A stretch of 64,000 nt of DNA, taken from assembly GCF_042431545.1 (NCBI RefSeq), contig NZ_JBHLYX010000008.1; one strand, 5' to 3'. Below the pieces are notes generated by a model. That model saw only the letters and a program-made list of their open reading frames with translations. It had not been told where the DNA came from and ran no database searches. This DNA is from Pseudoalteromonas xiamenensis (GTDB lineage Bacteria > Pseudomonadota > Gammaproteobacteria > Enterobacterales > Alteromonadaceae). Below are positions 1-9,775 of this stretch, piece after piece (positions within the stretch are counted from its first letter, which is position 1; each line of letters begins with the position of its first letter). Position numbers and translations under genes: made by a program.

Positions 1-858
1 GCACTGCCACATATGATTATGGCGGCTTCCATTGCTGGCTTGGTTATGTTTAAACAAGGCTATTTGTTTTTTTCCAACTTATACGACGTTCATTCTTTCC
101 CTTCGTTTACACAACATCTTTTAGGTGAGCTAATCGGGTTACTTTCATCGTGCATTTTGGTGTTGATGATTTGGGAGGGCTTTAGAGGGTTTCAGCAGGC
201 GAATAAACTTGAGAAAAAGCAACGTACATTCTATCTAGCAACCATCATGGGCGCTATCGGATTGAGCACTATATCAAATAGTCTATTTGTCGATAATCCC
301 TCCGCCATAGATTGGGGGGTAGGTTTGATTACTCTGACGGTCCTCATCAACACACAGATTTTGGTTTATTGGCGAACTAGGTCAATTCAAGCCGCCAATA
401 CAACGTTGTGTACTCGCTACGATGAAACCAAAGAGCCAAATACCGTTTCTGCCCTCCACATAGAAAACGCCGAAGAGCGCAATTTCGCGAAAGCCATTTT
501 GGCACTTTTAGTCGACGAACAACGCTTTTTACAAGCTAACCTGAAAGTCGTCGATATCGCACGAGAGCTCGATGTGTCTGAATACCGAATAAGCAAAGCG
601 CTTCGAAATCAGCTCAATGCCAAAAACTTTAATGACTTCATTAATAAACTGCGAGTTGAACACGCAAGTCGGTTGTTGCTAGATCCAGACAAACAGCATT
701 GGTCAATCCTTGTTGTAGGCCTTGAAAGTGGCTTTGCTTCGGTTGGTCCGTTTACGCGCGCTTTTAAATCGCTTACCGGCTTTACGCCTAATCAATATCG
801 TCTTTCGCATCAGGCCTCCTCCGAGGAAGAAGCCGAGTTACACATTCAAACACCTTGA
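1..858 (+). CDS. AraC-family transcriptional regulator with membrane N-terminus (5' partial)
   Basis: The frame is open to the left window edge, so the true start is probably outside; the first internal ATG is at 13. The N-terminal ~125 residues are hydrophobic segments separated by short loops, including a tryptophan- and arginine-rich turn. The C-terminal ~100 residues form a two-helix-turn-helix AraC domain, with the usual 'VDIARELDVSEYRISKAL' and 'GFASVGPFTRAFKSLTGFTP' style elements. This is the architecture of membrane-embedded AraC one-component regulators. The signal and targets cannot be read from the sequence. A strong terminator follows. The family call is confident, the role is not. 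Confidence 0.85.
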   Translation, partial: ALPHMIMAASIAGLVMFKQGYLFFSNLYDVHSFPSFTQHLLGELIGLLSSCILVLMIWEGFRGFQQANKLEKKQRTFYLATIMGAIGLSTISNSLFVDNPSAIDWGVGLITLTVLINTQILVYWRTRSIQAANTTLCTRYDETKEPNTVSALHIENAEERNFAKAILALLVDEQRFLQANLKVVDIARELDVSEYRISKALRNQLNAKNFNDFINKLRVEHASRLLLDPDKQHWSILVVGLESGFASVGPFTRAFKSLTGFTPNQYRLSHQASSEEEAELHIQTP

Positions 859-875
859 TTTGAAATAACGAAACG

Positions 876-907
876 AGAAGCGGTTGTACTTACCGCTTCT
901 TTTTTTG
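876..907 (+). terminator. Rho-independent terminator after the AraC-type gene
   Basis: A perfect 9-bp stem, AGAAGCGGT (876-884) paired with ACCGCTTCT (892-900), has a 7-nt loop and is followed by a run of T. It lies 17 bp after the stop of the upstream gene and directly before the convergent SDR gene. Confidence 0.9.
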
Positions 908-908
908 T

Positions 909-1658
909 TTAACGCGTAACAAAACCACCGTTAACAAGCAGAGTTTGGCCTGTCATCCATTTCGCTTCAGGAGAAGCAAGGAACGCCACAACTGGCACAA
1001 TATCATCAATTTCGCCCAAGCGACCGAGCACACTTGCCGCACTTAGATAAGCAACCGTTCCTGCGTCTTCCTGACCATGGAAAAAAGCAGTATTGATTGG
1101 ACCCGGCGCAACCATATTTACGGTGATGCCTCGGCCACCTAATTCTTTCGCCAGTGCACGGGTGAAATGTTCAAGCGGCGCTTTTGAGCCTGCGTACAAT
1201 CCGTAGTGCCCAGTAAATGCAGCCAATAAAGAAGTACCAATATTGATGATCCGGCCATTGTCACTCAACATTTTGGCCGCGCCTTGCAGTAACATAAAAC
1301 TCGCACGGGCATTGATGTTAAATAAGCTATCAAAATCGTCCAAGCTATACTCTACAAACGCCTTTTTAACGATTTTCCCCGCATTGTTCACGACAATATC
1401 TAAACGACCGAATGTATTTTGGATCTGCGTAAACATGCCTTCTACCTGCGTAGGCTGAGTTAAATCCGCTTGCACGAGTAGCGCTTTACGACCCAATGAT
1501 TCAATCATACTAACCGTTTCTATGGCGTCTGCTCGTGAACTTTCACTGTTAAAGTGCACCACAATGTCACTTCCTTTTTCAGCCAAAGCCAGCGCAAAAG
1601 CGCGTCCCATATTGCGTGCAGAGCCGGTAACCAGTGCTATAGAGTTTACTGTGTTCAT
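909..1658 (-). CDS. SDR-family NAD(P)-dependent oxidoreductase
   Basis: A 249-residue short-chain dehydrogenase/reductase of classical length. The N-terminal nucleotide-binding motif is TGSARNMG (a TGxxxxxG variant) near residues 11-18. The NNAG motif is near residue 91. The catalytic Ser and YxxxK (YAGSK, near residue 155) are present. The C-terminal 'WMTGQTLLVNGG' end is typical of the FabG-like subgroup. The start has a good ribosome site (GAGGA, 7 nt away). It diverges from a LysR gene across about 107 bp, so that regulator probably controls it. The substrate is not predictable. Confidence 0.92.
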   Translation of the reverse strand: MNTVNSIALVTGSARNMGRAFALALAEKGSDIVVHFNSESSRADAIETVSMIESLGRKALLVQADLTQPTQVEGMFTQIQNTFGRLDIVVNNAGKIVKKAFVEYSLDDFDSLFNINARASFMLLQGAAKMLSDNGRIINIGTSLLAAFTGHYGLYAGSKAPLEHFTRALAKELGGRGITVNMVAPGPINTAFFHGQEDAGTVAYLSAASVLGRLGEIDDIVPVVAFLASPEAKWMTGQTLLVNGGFVTR

Positions 1659-1765
1659 GAGTTTTCCTCGTTGTATTTGATGACGAGGTAAAGTGTAGTT
1701 TGTTGCGTAAACTTTAGGTATTCGCTATTTTCTCATTTACTACATGCAAAAAATGCACTTAAAAG

Positions 1766-2674
1766 ATGAAATCTTACTCAAATGAACAGCTTTTCCTTCT
1801 TGTGGTTGAAATGGGCAGTTTTAAAGCCGTTGCTGAACATATTGGTGGCGACCCATCGATCATCAGCAGACGGATTGCATCACTTGAACAAAAGCTTACA
1901 ACCAAACTCATTGAGCGCTCAACCCGTAGCTCCACACCCACTCATGCTGGGCAAATTTACTATCAAGGCTTGAGACACATTATCGATGAGCAAAACGCCC
2001 TTGAACAGTACGTCAGCGCACATACTGAAACCCCTATTGGCCGATTACGTGTGGCGGCCCCCCATGACTTCGGGATCCGATTTGTCATGCCTGTGCTTGA
2101 AGCAATGACTCTAGACTATCCTCAACTGGAAGTAGAACTCGTTCTGGGCTCTGATTTCGCCGATTTAAAAGAGCAAGGGATCGATGTCGCCATTCGAATT
2201 GGATTACTGCCGGACTCCAGTTTAATGTGCAGAAAAATAGGCGATGTATCACGCGTACTGGTCGCCGCGCCGAGTTACGTTCAAGAAAAAGGGTTACCAA
2301 CCACATTTGCTGAGTTAAAAAATCACCATTTCATCCTCTATCGCAACTCGATTAACGCCAAAAACCTTCAGTTGATGAAAAATGGTCAGGTATTTTCTCA
2401 ACCAATTAGCGGGACGTTTACGGTAAACAGTGTTGAGGCAATACATCAATTACTATTGTCCGGACGAGGCATGCATCTGGGGCCTAGATGGGCATTTGCC
2501 GATGATTTAGGTGCAGGAAACTTAATTGAAATTCTACCTGACTATGAATTTCCAAGTTCGCCACTAAACGCGCTATACGTCTCGCGTAATTACTTGCCAG
2601 CAAAATCGAAAGTGTTCATTGAGAGATTGAAGACGCAATATCAAGATAATAATGAGCAATTTAAAGGAAGATAA
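1766..2674 (+). CDS. LysR-family transcriptional regulator
   Basis: A 302-residue protein of normal LTTR length. The winged HTH occupies residues 1-60 ('GSFKAVAEHIGGDPSIISRR'), and the rest is an effector-binding periplasmic-protein-like fold ('GRLRVAAPHDFGIRFVMP'). It belongs to the CrgA/DsdC-like group with two glycine-rich LRVAAP strands. It is transcribed divergently from the SDR gene, the usual arrangement for a LysR activator and its target. Only a weak ribosome site precedes the ATG. Confidence 0.92.
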   Translation: MKSYSNEQLFLLVVEMGSFKAVAEHIGGDPSIISRRIASLEQKLTTKLIERSTRSSTPTHAGQIYYQGLRHIIDEQNALEQYVSAHTETPIGRLRVAAPHDFGIRFVMPVLEAMTLDYPQLEVELVLGSDFADLKEQGIDVAIRIGLLPDSSLMCRKIGDVSRVLVAAPSYVQEKGLPTTFAELKNHHFILYRNSINAKNLQLMKNGQVFSQPISGTFTVNSVEAIHQLLLSGRGMHLGPRWAFADDLGAGNLIEILPDYEFPSSPLNALYVSRNYLPAKSKVFIERLKTQYQDNNEQFKGR

Positions 2675-2811
2675 GGCATGAAGAAAAAAGGCGGACAAAC
2701 GATTCACAGGGGAAGCAATCTTGACTTGCCCGCCTTAAACACAAAACTTACAACAACATTGGAACGTACAGGCTCTTTTATTAAGCGGAGCCTATTCCGC
2801 TATTCACGCTG

Positions 2812-3432
2812 TTAGCTCTTAGCAATCAGCTCTTTGCTCACCGCGTCAATACCAATCTCACTGATACGAGATACAATTTCTTTTTGTTTCGCGCTCAGTA
2901 ATGAAATGCTTTCTGCTTCAATATCATAAACTTGCCATTGACCCGATTTACTTTTACGAAACTTGAAAATCATGTCAATCGTCGGCGCTCCTTCAGCAAC
3001 AATTTCTGATTTTACAGAAGCGTACTGACTAGCAGCGTCGAAAACAGGCTCAATAAAATGTACATCCTGACCCTTGTAGCTCATTAAAACGTTGGTGTAT
3101 GTACCAACCAAATATTGTTCTACCGCATCAATGAAGGTAACTGCCTGTTCTTTCTTAATTTCTCTTACATGTTTACCAAGTAACTTAAACGACACAAACT
3201 TGGTATCAATGTGAGGCATAAGTTGATTTTTTATCAGCAGCTTTAATTGTTCGCGTTTTGTCTTTTCGTCCAACTCGTTCAATTTAGCAATATCGTTAAA
3301 CAGTTGATTACCAACATTTTGAATCAGCACATAAGGTGTTGAGTTGGCAGTTTGAGATGAACCAGCAGCAAAACTTAAGCTACTGAAAATTAATAAAATT
3401 GATAAAGATAAAACTTTAAATATGTGTGTCAT
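2812..3432 (-). CDS. MlaC/Ttg2D-like phospholipid-binding protein
   Basis: A 206-residue protein with a signal peptide (hydrophobic core ending SLSFAAG). The body matches the MlaC/Tgt2-type 'toluene tolerance' fold, with the recurring 'VGTYTNVLMSYKGQDV' and 'YDIEAESISLLSAKQKEI' style segments. The family carries phospholipids across the periplasm. The open frame extends 32 codons upstream, but the start at 3432 is chosen because GGGGGA lies just upstream and the signal peptide begins there. No mlaFEDB neighbours are present, so this is a stand-alone paralogue rather than part of the main Mla operon. Confidence 0.8.
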   Translation of the reverse strand: MTHIFKVLSLSILLIFSSLSFAAGSSQTANSTPYVLIQNVGNQLFNDIAKLNELDEKTKREQLKLLIKNQLMPHIDTKFVSFKLLGKHVREIKKEQAVTFIDAVEQYLVGTYTNVLMSYKGQDVHFIEPVFDAASQYASVKSEIVAEGAPTIDMIFKFRKSKSGQWQVYDIEAESISLLSAKQKEIVSRISEIGIDAVSKELIAKS

Positions 3433-3663
3433 AACATTCCCCCGTTTATTCAATGAGGCCATGTTACTCTTGTATTTCATGATGAAAAAGACGCAAAGCA
3501 GCACTTGATTGATGCCAATTTTGCACAAAATGACAAAACAAGAAAAAACAATGTATTAGCCAATTAATGCAAATTCATCACCAATATGGTGCTATTTTGT
3601 TTGCAGATCTAATCGCAAAAAGCAGAAACAATGCGCGTCCTTTTAGATATAGGTACGCGAAGT

Positions 3664-4194
3664 ATGTACACTGTAAACAAACTCATCTCTGCTCTTATTT
3701 TATTGCTCCTATCCTTTTCTTTAATTGCACAAGAACGTCATGGTTATGCGGTTCACTTTATTCACGGCGAAGGTGACGTCGATGGCATTAAATTAGCCTA
3801 TCAATATCATGCGAAAGAATTTTTGCCCGAGGATTGGCAACATTTGGACTTATTCTTTGAAAGTAGCGTCAACTTTTGGCGTTATGGTGACAACAACAAT
3901 CATGACCGAAACTTTGTTTTGGCCGTTACTCCGGTGTTTCGCTACCCTTTTAGTCAAATCAACGGTCGACCACTTTCTGTTGAGTTTGGCATAGGTGCGG
4001 CCCTGCTGGACGATACCGAGTTTGCCGGAAAAGATGTGAGCACACACTATCAGTTTGAAGATAGATTAGGCCTAGTTTATAGTTTAGGGAAAGCCAATAT
4101 CGCTCTGCGTTACATGCACTATTCAAATGCGGGCTTTAAAAAGCCCAATCCAGGGCTGGATTTCTTGTCATTGTCCTACTCTAGCTACTTTTGA
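3664..4194 (+). CDS. PagL-like lipid A deacylase (acyloxyacyl hydrolase)
   Basis: About 176 residues with a signal peptide followed by an eight-strand beta-barrel pattern ending in the aromatic 'SLSYSSYF'. The 'RYMHYSNAGFKKPNPG' segment carries the His-x-Ser catalytic pair of PagL-family outer-membrane lipid A 3-O-deacylases, which remove an acyl chain from lipid A. An alternative ATG at 3631 adds 11 residues before the signal peptide; 3664 is preferred because the hydrophobic leader starts there. It converges on the MDR reductase through a shared terminator. Confidence 0.82.
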   Translation: MYTVNKLISALILLLLSFSLIAQERHGYAVHFIHGEGDVDGIKLAYQYHAKEFLPEDWQHLDLFFESSVNFWRYGDNNNHDRNFVLAVTPVFRYPFSQINGRPLSVEFGIGAALLDDTEFAGKDVSTHYQFEDRLGLVYSLGKANIALRYMHYSNAGFKKPNPGLDFLSLSYSSYF

Positions 4195-4237
4195 CCACTT
4201 CAATTTCGGCTACTGCATGACCGAGGTTAAAAAGCAT

Positions 4238-4268
4238 AAAAGCGCGACAGTTAATGTCGCGCTTTTTT
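4238..4268. terminator. Bidirectional Rho-independent terminator
   Basis: A perfect 8-bp GC-rich stem, AGCGCGAC/GTCGCGCT (4241-4248 with 4256-4263), is flanked by A-tract and T-tract so it works on both strands. It lies between the convergent lipid A deacylase and zinc-type reductase genes. Confidence 0.92.
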
Positions 4269-4286
4269 GTTCGTGATTTGGTCTGT

Positions 4287-5300
4287 TTAATCCGCTTGAT
4301 GAGGGATTTTAATAACGGGTCGTTGCTGACAGGTTTGCGTGAGCAAACGCGATAACACATCACGTACCGCACTTACGTCAAAGTCGATTAATGACACTTC
4401 TGGAGACTTAACTTTTCCACTCGCGACGTCGTTAAGTAGTTGCTGACCCATGAAACATAATCTTTGCTGTGCGCACAAGCTATTCGCAAGCCACGCACCA
4501 GCGACCGACACCACGCCGATATTTGGTGCCTTCTCAAACAATAATCGCTCGGGGATCTCACCAAAACCATTTAAGCAAACAATACGACCGCAGAATCGTA
4601 AACGCTGCAAATCTTGCAGAAATGACGCTCCACCTTGGGTGTTTAGCACACAATCAAAGCCACCGTTACCCACTTCGCGTTTAACCTGTTCACAGATATT
4701 GTTTTGTTCACAATCAAAAACGAAATCCGCGCCCAACGACAATAACCGTTTATGATGAGACTTTTGCGCAAACGCAAAAACCTGCGCGCCTCGCATTTTA
4801 GCGTATTGAATAGCGAAATGCGCCACAGCGCCTTGTGCACTATTAATAGCAAGCGTATCGCCTTGTTGTATTTGCAACTTTTCAATTGCTAACAACGCAG
4901 CCATACCAGCATTTGGCAACGTCACCGCGGTTTCGCTGCCGACAGAATCTGGGATTTCAGAAACAGAATGATTGGGGACAACAGCGTATTCACGCAACAT
5001 GCCTTGCTGCGACAAACACACATTGAATACGACGCGAGACCCTTTTGCGGGGAAAACACCTTTGGCCGCTTTCACCACAGTACCTACCGCATCAAGGCCC
5101 AAAATGTGAGGATATTCCCACTGTTCAAAACCATCTCGTGCGAGTTTTGCGTCCAGATGATTTAGTGCAACATATTCAATGGCAACCAGTAATTCATTGT
5201 CACCGGGCTCAGGCATATCGTGTTCTGCCTTAACCAGTTCTAATTGTGGACCACTTTCTACAAGCTCAATTGCGTACATCTTTGTGTTAGTTGACAACAT
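4287..5300 (-). CDS. Zinc-type alcohol dehydrogenase-like / quinone oxidoreductase-like MDR protein
   Basis: A 337-residue medium-chain dehydrogenase/reductase. The GroES-like N-terminal domain has 'EYVALNHLDAKLARDG' and 'ILGLDAVGTVV' near residues 48-75. The Rossmann domain begins near residue 150 with 'NSAQGAVAHFAIQYAK'. The GHE zinc ligand set is absent, so it belongs to the zinc-free quinone-oxidoreductase-like branch (NADPH-dependent reductases). The ribosome site CAGGA is well placed. It diverges from a LysR gene about 276 bp away, which is the probable regulator. Confidence 0.85.
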   Translation of the reverse strand: MLSTNTKMYAIELVESGPQLELVKAEHDMPEPGDNELLVAIEYVALNHLDAKLARDGFEQWEYPHILGLDAVGTVVKAAKGVFPAKGSRVVFNVCLSQQGMLREYAVVPNHSVSEIPDSVGSETAVTLPNAGMAALLAIEKLQIQQGDTLAINSAQGAVAHFAIQYAKMRGAQVFAFAQKSHHKRLLSLGADFVFDCEQNNICEQVKREVGNGGFDCVLNTQGGASFLQDLQRLRFCGRIVCLNGFGEIPERLLFEKAPNIGVVSVAGAWLANSLCAQQRLCFMGQQLLNDVASGKVKSPEVSLIDFDVSAVRDVLSRLLTQTCQQRPVIKIPHQAD

Positions 5301-5576
5301 GATGTTCCTGTTTCTTACCTATTTGCCGACTTAGTCCTGCGGCTGTTACTCAAGTTGTGCCGATATGTTCCGTTCGTTAACAACTCTTGCATATTTTGCT
5401 ATTAAATCATTTGCGAACGATTGCAACAAGCGCCGTTATAAGAAACCCGACGAATCACCTATACATTAAAAAATCGCTAAACCTCAGATAAATCCTAGGG
5501 TTGCAGTGGTTTTTTGCTATTATTAGTGCCAGAATCGCATCAATGTTTTGCGCTATTGTGTATAGGTTAGGTAAGT

Positions 5577-6524
5577 ATGGATACAACCAGTCGTCTCATC
5601 ATGCTGCTTGAAGTCGTTGAGCAAGGCTCTTTTTCAAAAGCTGCTGAACTTCGAAATATCGACCGCTCAGTGATATCGAAGCAAATTAGTAAGCTAGAGG
5701 AAGACTTAGGTGTCAGGCTGCTTAATCGCACCACTCGTTCCTTTTCCCTGACGGCCGCGGGTGCGGAGATGGTGAAAAAAGCCGCCGAGCTGCGAATGTT
5801 GCTGCAAGATACCGTGCAAATGGCTGAAAACTATCACCAAGAACCGCGAGGATTGCTGCGCATCACGGCCGCCAACTACATTGGCAAGCACTACCTCATG
5901 CCCGTTATCAACGATTTTCAGAAGCGCTTCCCACAAGTCAATGTCGAGCTTCGACTTGACGATCGAGTGGTTGATATTATTTCTGAGGGTTTTGACATCG
6001 CATTTCGTATTGGTGAGCCACGAGACTCGTCGCTTGTCGCACGGAAACTCGCGAGGATCCGCATGCTCATCTTAGCGACACCAAAGTTTATCGACATTTA
6101 CGGTGAACCAAAAACAATGGATGACCTTGCTGAATTGCCGGCCGCGGTATATACCAACTCACACATTCGCTTTGAATCTATCAGTTACATTGACAGTAAT
6201 GGCGAACCGAAAGAACAGGTGATCAACCCCGTATTTCGCTCTAATGATGGTGAAACGTTGCTAGCAAAAGTGCTTTCGCACACCGCATACTTTACGACGC
6301 CTGCGTTTTTCTTCTCCAAACACATTGACGCCAACAACCTCGTGCCGATGCTCACTGACGTGCATCTCCCAGATTTCAGTGCAATGTATGCCGTTTACCC
6401 ACATCGAGATTTACCGGTGCGAACTAGGCTCTTTTTGGATGCTGTGCGCCATTATCTAGGTGATGATATACCCATTTGGGAACAAAACATTCCGGGTCTC
6501 GATACCATGTATCGACCCAAATAA
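5577..6524 (+). CDS. LysR-family transcriptional regulator
   Basis: A 315-residue LTTR. The N-terminal HTH ('GSFSKAAELRNIDRSVISKQ') is followed by 'LGVRLLNRTTRSFSLTAAG', and the effector domain opens with 'GLLRITAANYIGKHYLMP'. It is closest in style to the CrgA-like branch, like the regulator at 1766. It diverges from the MDR reductase gene. The ~276-bp intergenic region between them contains AT-rich promoter-like sequence but no further gene. Confidence 0.92.
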   Translation: MDTTSRLIMLLEVVEQGSFSKAAELRNIDRSVISKQISKLEEDLGVRLLNRTTRSFSLTAAGAEMVKKAAELRMLLQDTVQMAENYHQEPRGLLRITAANYIGKHYLMPVINDFQKRFPQVNVELRLDDRVVDIISEGFDIAFRIGEPRDSSLVARKLARIRMLILATPKFIDIYGEPKTMDDLAELPAAVYTNSHIRFESISYIDSNGEPKEQVINPVFRSNDGETLLAKVLSHTAYFTTPAFFFSKHIDANNLVPMLTDVHLPDFSAMYAVYPHRDLPVRTRLFLDAVRHYLGDDIPIWEQNIPGLDTMYRPK

Positions 6525-6566
6525 ACTTGCTGTATTTGACATCCAATACATTATAGATATGTTCGC

Positions 6567-6995
6567 CTATTTCGCTTTTAAGGTTATGGGTTTGCCTTCA
6601 ATGCCTGCGTAAAATACCATAATTTCTGCAGCTTCTTCACCAATGCTGCGGCCAAAGTGCCATGTGTCGATTACTTCAACAATCGGGTCGCCTGGATTTA
6701 AAATAAGCACTTCACCACTTTTTTTCTCAACGTGTAATTTTCCTTTCAACAGCACTCCTGCATTGATCACTGGATGTTGATGAAGTGGCAGTGTCGCACC
6801 CGCTGCAATGGTGAATTTCAAAATGCGAATTTCAGGTTGGCCTTGTGGGTAGGCAGGAAGTGCTGTGCCATCCCAGCTATGTGTGGACTTAACAATTTCA
6901 GTGACCTGTATAGGCGCTTCTGCTGAACTCAATGGAGCCGACAGCGTTGCAAATAAGATGGCGGCAAGCCCGGTTGCGCAGGTTAGGTTGTTCAT
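6567..6995 (-). CDS. Secreted cupin-domain protein
   Basis: A 142-residue protein with a cleavable-looking signal peptide (to about SSAEA, residue 26) followed by a single small cupin barrel. The metal-ligand motif 'LPLHQHPVINAGVLLKGKL' and the second motif 'DTWHFGRSIGEEAAEI' are readable. The ribosome site AAGGAGG is strong. Cupins of this type bind a metal, but the reaction is unknown. It lies beside but opposite to the membrane AraC gene. Confidence 0.82.
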   Translation of the reverse strand: MNNLTCATGLAAILFATLSAPLSSAEAPIQVTEIVKSTHSWDGTALPAYPQGQPEIRILKFTIAAGATLPLHQHPVINAGVLLKGKLHVEKKSGEVLILNPGDPIVEVIDTWHFGRSIGEEAAEIMVFYAGIEGKPITLKAK

Positions 6996-7118
6996 TGGAT
7001 TTGTCCTCCTTGAATTGAAATGACCACGACAGTGTACGTTAAAAAATCAGATGATTCATTGCGTTACTACAGATAACTTTGTTAGCCTGCGCTTAGCAAC
7101 GATTTTATATTATTCTTG

Positions 7119-8153
7119 ATGATTTCATTATCCTCCGACCAAATTGTCGACCTGTTCTTTCGATTTGCGGCTGTTGGCCAGTTACTTCTGCTTGCTATAC
7201 TTGCATTTAAACAGACGAGCGTATTGCAGCGATGCGCCCAAAGTTTTTTGATAGTCACCGCGATCTCCTATCTTTTACTGACAGCACCAATTGAAGACCA
7301 CCACTACGGGCTTTTGCGACGTCCACTGTTACTGTTTACCGACTTAAGCGCTACTGCGATTTTACTGTTTGCCTACACGCAGCTGAAACCGGACCTCCCG
7401 TTTTCTCACTACCCCAAATGGGCAATTTGGTTATTGGGATTGTGGTCTGTATTGATGTGCTATTTTTTCCTATTCACGACCGCTAATCACCCGCTACATG
7501 ACATAAATCACGCTGTTGGTTTGATTCTGTTGATGATCACCCTATTTTTGGGGATATCAGGTTACCAAGATGACTTAATTGACGCTCGCCGGAAGTTTCG
7601 CCTCATACTCGTGATAGGCTGCGCGCTTTATATGGGGATCCTAACTGTTTTCGAATTATCGATCAGTAGCATCAAAGATCATTGGCTTTTTAGCCTTTGC
7701 AATTCCGCCAGTGTACTTGCTGCTACCAGTTTTGCTGCATTTCGCATAGTAAAGCGCACTGAAATTGCGACCGAATTGTCACAAAAAGAAATCAAATTGA
7801 CACCCACGTCCAGCGCCAATAATCCCATGCTGTCAGCACTTCAAGCTTTAATGGACGCCGAGTTCTACACACGTTCAAATCTCACTATTGCTCTGCTTGC
7901 GCAGGAACTTGGTGTACCACAACATCAACTTAGGCAACTGATTAACCAATCATTGGGCTATAGCAATTTTTCCCATTTCCTAAATAGCTATCGGATCCCA
8001 GCGATTTGCGCGCAGTTGCAAGACCCTAAATTCAGACAGACACCGATTCTAACGTTAGCCCTAAATATGGGATATGGTTCTATCGCGTCGTTCAATCGAG
8101 CATTCAAACAACAAATGAAGATAACGCCGACAGAATTTCGTGATCAATTTTAA
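7119..8153 (+). CDS. AraC-family transcriptional regulator with polytopic membrane N-terminus
   Basis: 344 residues. The first ~210 are hydrophobic helices (roughly seven transmembrane segments) and the last ~95 an AraC HTH pair ('LTIALLAQELGVPQHQLRQL', 'GYGSIASFNRAFKQQMKITP'). The ATG at 7119 is used; the codon before it is TTG and there is no clear ribosome site. The serine hydrolase follows on the same strand after 88 bp and may be its target or a cotranscribed partner (inference from spacing). It shares its architecture with the regulator at the left window edge. Confidence 0.88.
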   Translation: MISLSSDQIVDLFFRFAAVGQLLLLAILAFKQTSVLQRCAQSFLIVTAISYLLLTAPIEDHHYGLLRRPLLLFTDLSATAILLFAYTQLKPDLPFSHYPKWAIWLLGLWSVLMCYFFLFTTANHPLHDINHAVGLILLMITLFLGISGYQDDLIDARRKFRLILVIGCALYMGILTVFELSISSIKDHWLFSLCNSASVLAATSFAAFRIVKRTEIATELSQKEIKLTPTSSANNPMLSALQALMDAEFYTRSNLTIALLAQELGVPQHQLRQLINQSLGYSNFSHFLNSYRIPAICAQLQDPKFRQTPILTLALNMGYGSIASFNRAFKQQMKITPTEFRDQF

Positions 8154-8241
8154 AAATGCACAGCTTTTTTCATTTTTGATAAGACTATTTTCATTCAATT
8201 CATAAAGATAGCGATAAATATTATGAATGTGGATGGAACAC

Positions 8242-9516
8242 ATGAAGCACTTAAAGAAAACGATTTTCCTGCTCGTCCTGTTGATTATTGGGGTGTACTT
8301 AAAACCAATCTACGGCTTTTATAGCCACAAAGAAAAACTGCCGATGTCACCTTGGGGCTGGCTCGAACTGCAGGGTCATCTCCCACAAAATACCGAGCTT
8401 TATGATGGACGTTATCAATCAGTTGCGGCGCAATCACTCAAATTACTTGCGCAACATCAAGAGGAAATCCAAGTACCAGGAATAACAGCGTCCATCGCCA
8501 TAGACAATCATCGAGTTTGGACTGGTGCTATTGGCTGGGCCGATATAGAAACGCAACAGCCCATGACCTCGGCAACGCAATTTCGCATTGGGAGTACGTC
8601 TAAGGCGCTTACCTCTGTAGGTCTTGCACAGCTCGTAAAAGCAAACCTAATTACGCTAGATACGCCGCTTGAGGCCATCTATCACGATTTACCGAATCCT
8701 CAGTGGGCAAATATGACACCACGCCAACTCGCCTCACATATGGCAGGCATCCCCCACTACGGAGAAAACACGCAATTGAGTGGTTTACTTGCCAGCATCA
8801 GACTCGACCGTCACTTTGACGATGTGCATGACGCCGTTAGTCTTTTTAAAGACAGTGATTTACTTTTTAAACCCGGTGAGCAATTTGAATATTCCAGTTT
8901 GGGGACCGTCTTATTAAGTGACGTGATGCAGATCCGTGCAAACATGCCATACCAACAATGGATGCAGGGGTCTGTCATAGATCCTTTGCAGTTAACTAAT
9001 ACCGCAACAGAGCAAAACGTGCGTGATCAAACTGCACATCATCTCGCCACGTTTTACTGGCATCCGAAAGCCACTCCTACGTCCTTACGTGTTTGGCGAG
9101 AAGTGGATTTAAGTCATCGACTTGCTGGTGGTGGTTGGATTTCGACATCCGAGGATTTAGCTAAATTAGGGCAAAGTATGTTGCAAGAGGAGTTTATCCC
9201 AGCATCCATACGAAACCAGTTTTGGTCGCCTCAGATTTTAAACAATGGCCAAGTGAATCCACAAAATTACGCCATTGGCTGGCGCAAAGGCCAACTTAAT
9301 CTCGGAACTGAAATGGGACTGGTTGATTACTATCATCATGGTGGTGTATCGCGTGGTGCGCAGTGCTTTCTTGTTGTGGTTCCCGCTTTTCAACTTTCAC
9401 TCGCTATCAACACCAATGTAAAAACAAATCGTTTCCATGACTTTGCAAAAATCACGACGCCCATAGTTAAGCTGTTCGCGAGCCAATATATTCAATTAAA
9501 CCAATCAGTAAATTAG
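8242..9516 (+). CDS. Serine hydrolase, beta-lactamase/class C family, membrane-anchored
   Basis: 424 residues from the ATG at 8242, chosen over 8227 because GGATGGA sits just upstream of it. An N-terminal hydrophobic helix acts as signal or anchor. The penicillin-binding-protein fold shows the nucleophile motif STSK ('RIGSTSKALTSVGLAQL') and YSS in place of the common YxN. The HGG element ('YYHHGGVSRGAQCF') near the C-terminus replaces KTG. Such proteins are mostly esterases or peptidases acting on D-amino-acid or ester bonds, and they rarely confer beta-lactam resistance. The exact substrate is unknown. It is one of three such hydrolases in this window. Confidence 0.85.
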   Translation: MKHLKKTIFLLVLLIIGVYLKPIYGFYSHKEKLPMSPWGWLELQGHLPQNTELYDGRYQSVAAQSLKLLAQHQEEIQVPGITASIAIDNHRVWTGAIGWADIETQQPMTSATQFRIGSTSKALTSVGLAQLVKANLITLDTPLEAIYHDLPNPQWANMTPRQLASHMAGIPHYGENTQLSGLLASIRLDRHFDDVHDAVSLFKDSDLLFKPGEQFEYSSLGTVLLSDVMQIRANMPYQQWMQGSVIDPLQLTNTATEQNVRDQTAHHLATFYWHPKATPTSLRVWREVDLSHRLAGGGWISTSEDLAKLGQSMLQEEFIPASIRNQFWSPQILNNGQVNPQNYAIGWRKGQLNLGTEMGLVDYYHHGGVSRGAQCFLVVVPAFQLSLAINTNVKTNRFHDFAKITTPIVKLFASQYIQLNQSVN

Positions 9517-9662
9517 ATTTTTGCGGAAAAATAGAATGAATTTAAAAAAAAGCAGGTTCCAAAGATGACTTTTATTAATTTTTGTGTGTTTTTTGTACAA
9601 AACCTCTCGACATTAGAAAAATAACGCGTATAGTGGTGGTCGTTTGAAGATGTCTGAGTTAT

Positions 9663-9691
9663 TTGTTGTTCGCTATATTCTGTTTTACTAA
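9663..9691 (+). promoter_or_regulatory. Candidate sigma-70 promoter and long leader of the cold-shock gene
   Basis: TTGTTG (9663-9668), a 17-bp spacer and TACTAA (9686-9691) form a plausible promoter, giving a leader of roughly 80 nt before the cold-shock ATG. The whole 9517-9775 gap holds no gene and is AT-rich. Long structured leaders are known for cspA-type mRNAs. The promoter assignment is inference. Confidence 0.4.
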
Positions 9692-9775
9692 ATAAAACCT
9701 AAATCTAGCTACATTTGTAAAATTCAAGTCTACACCAAACATAATTTTTTAATTATTTATTATAGGTTTATATTT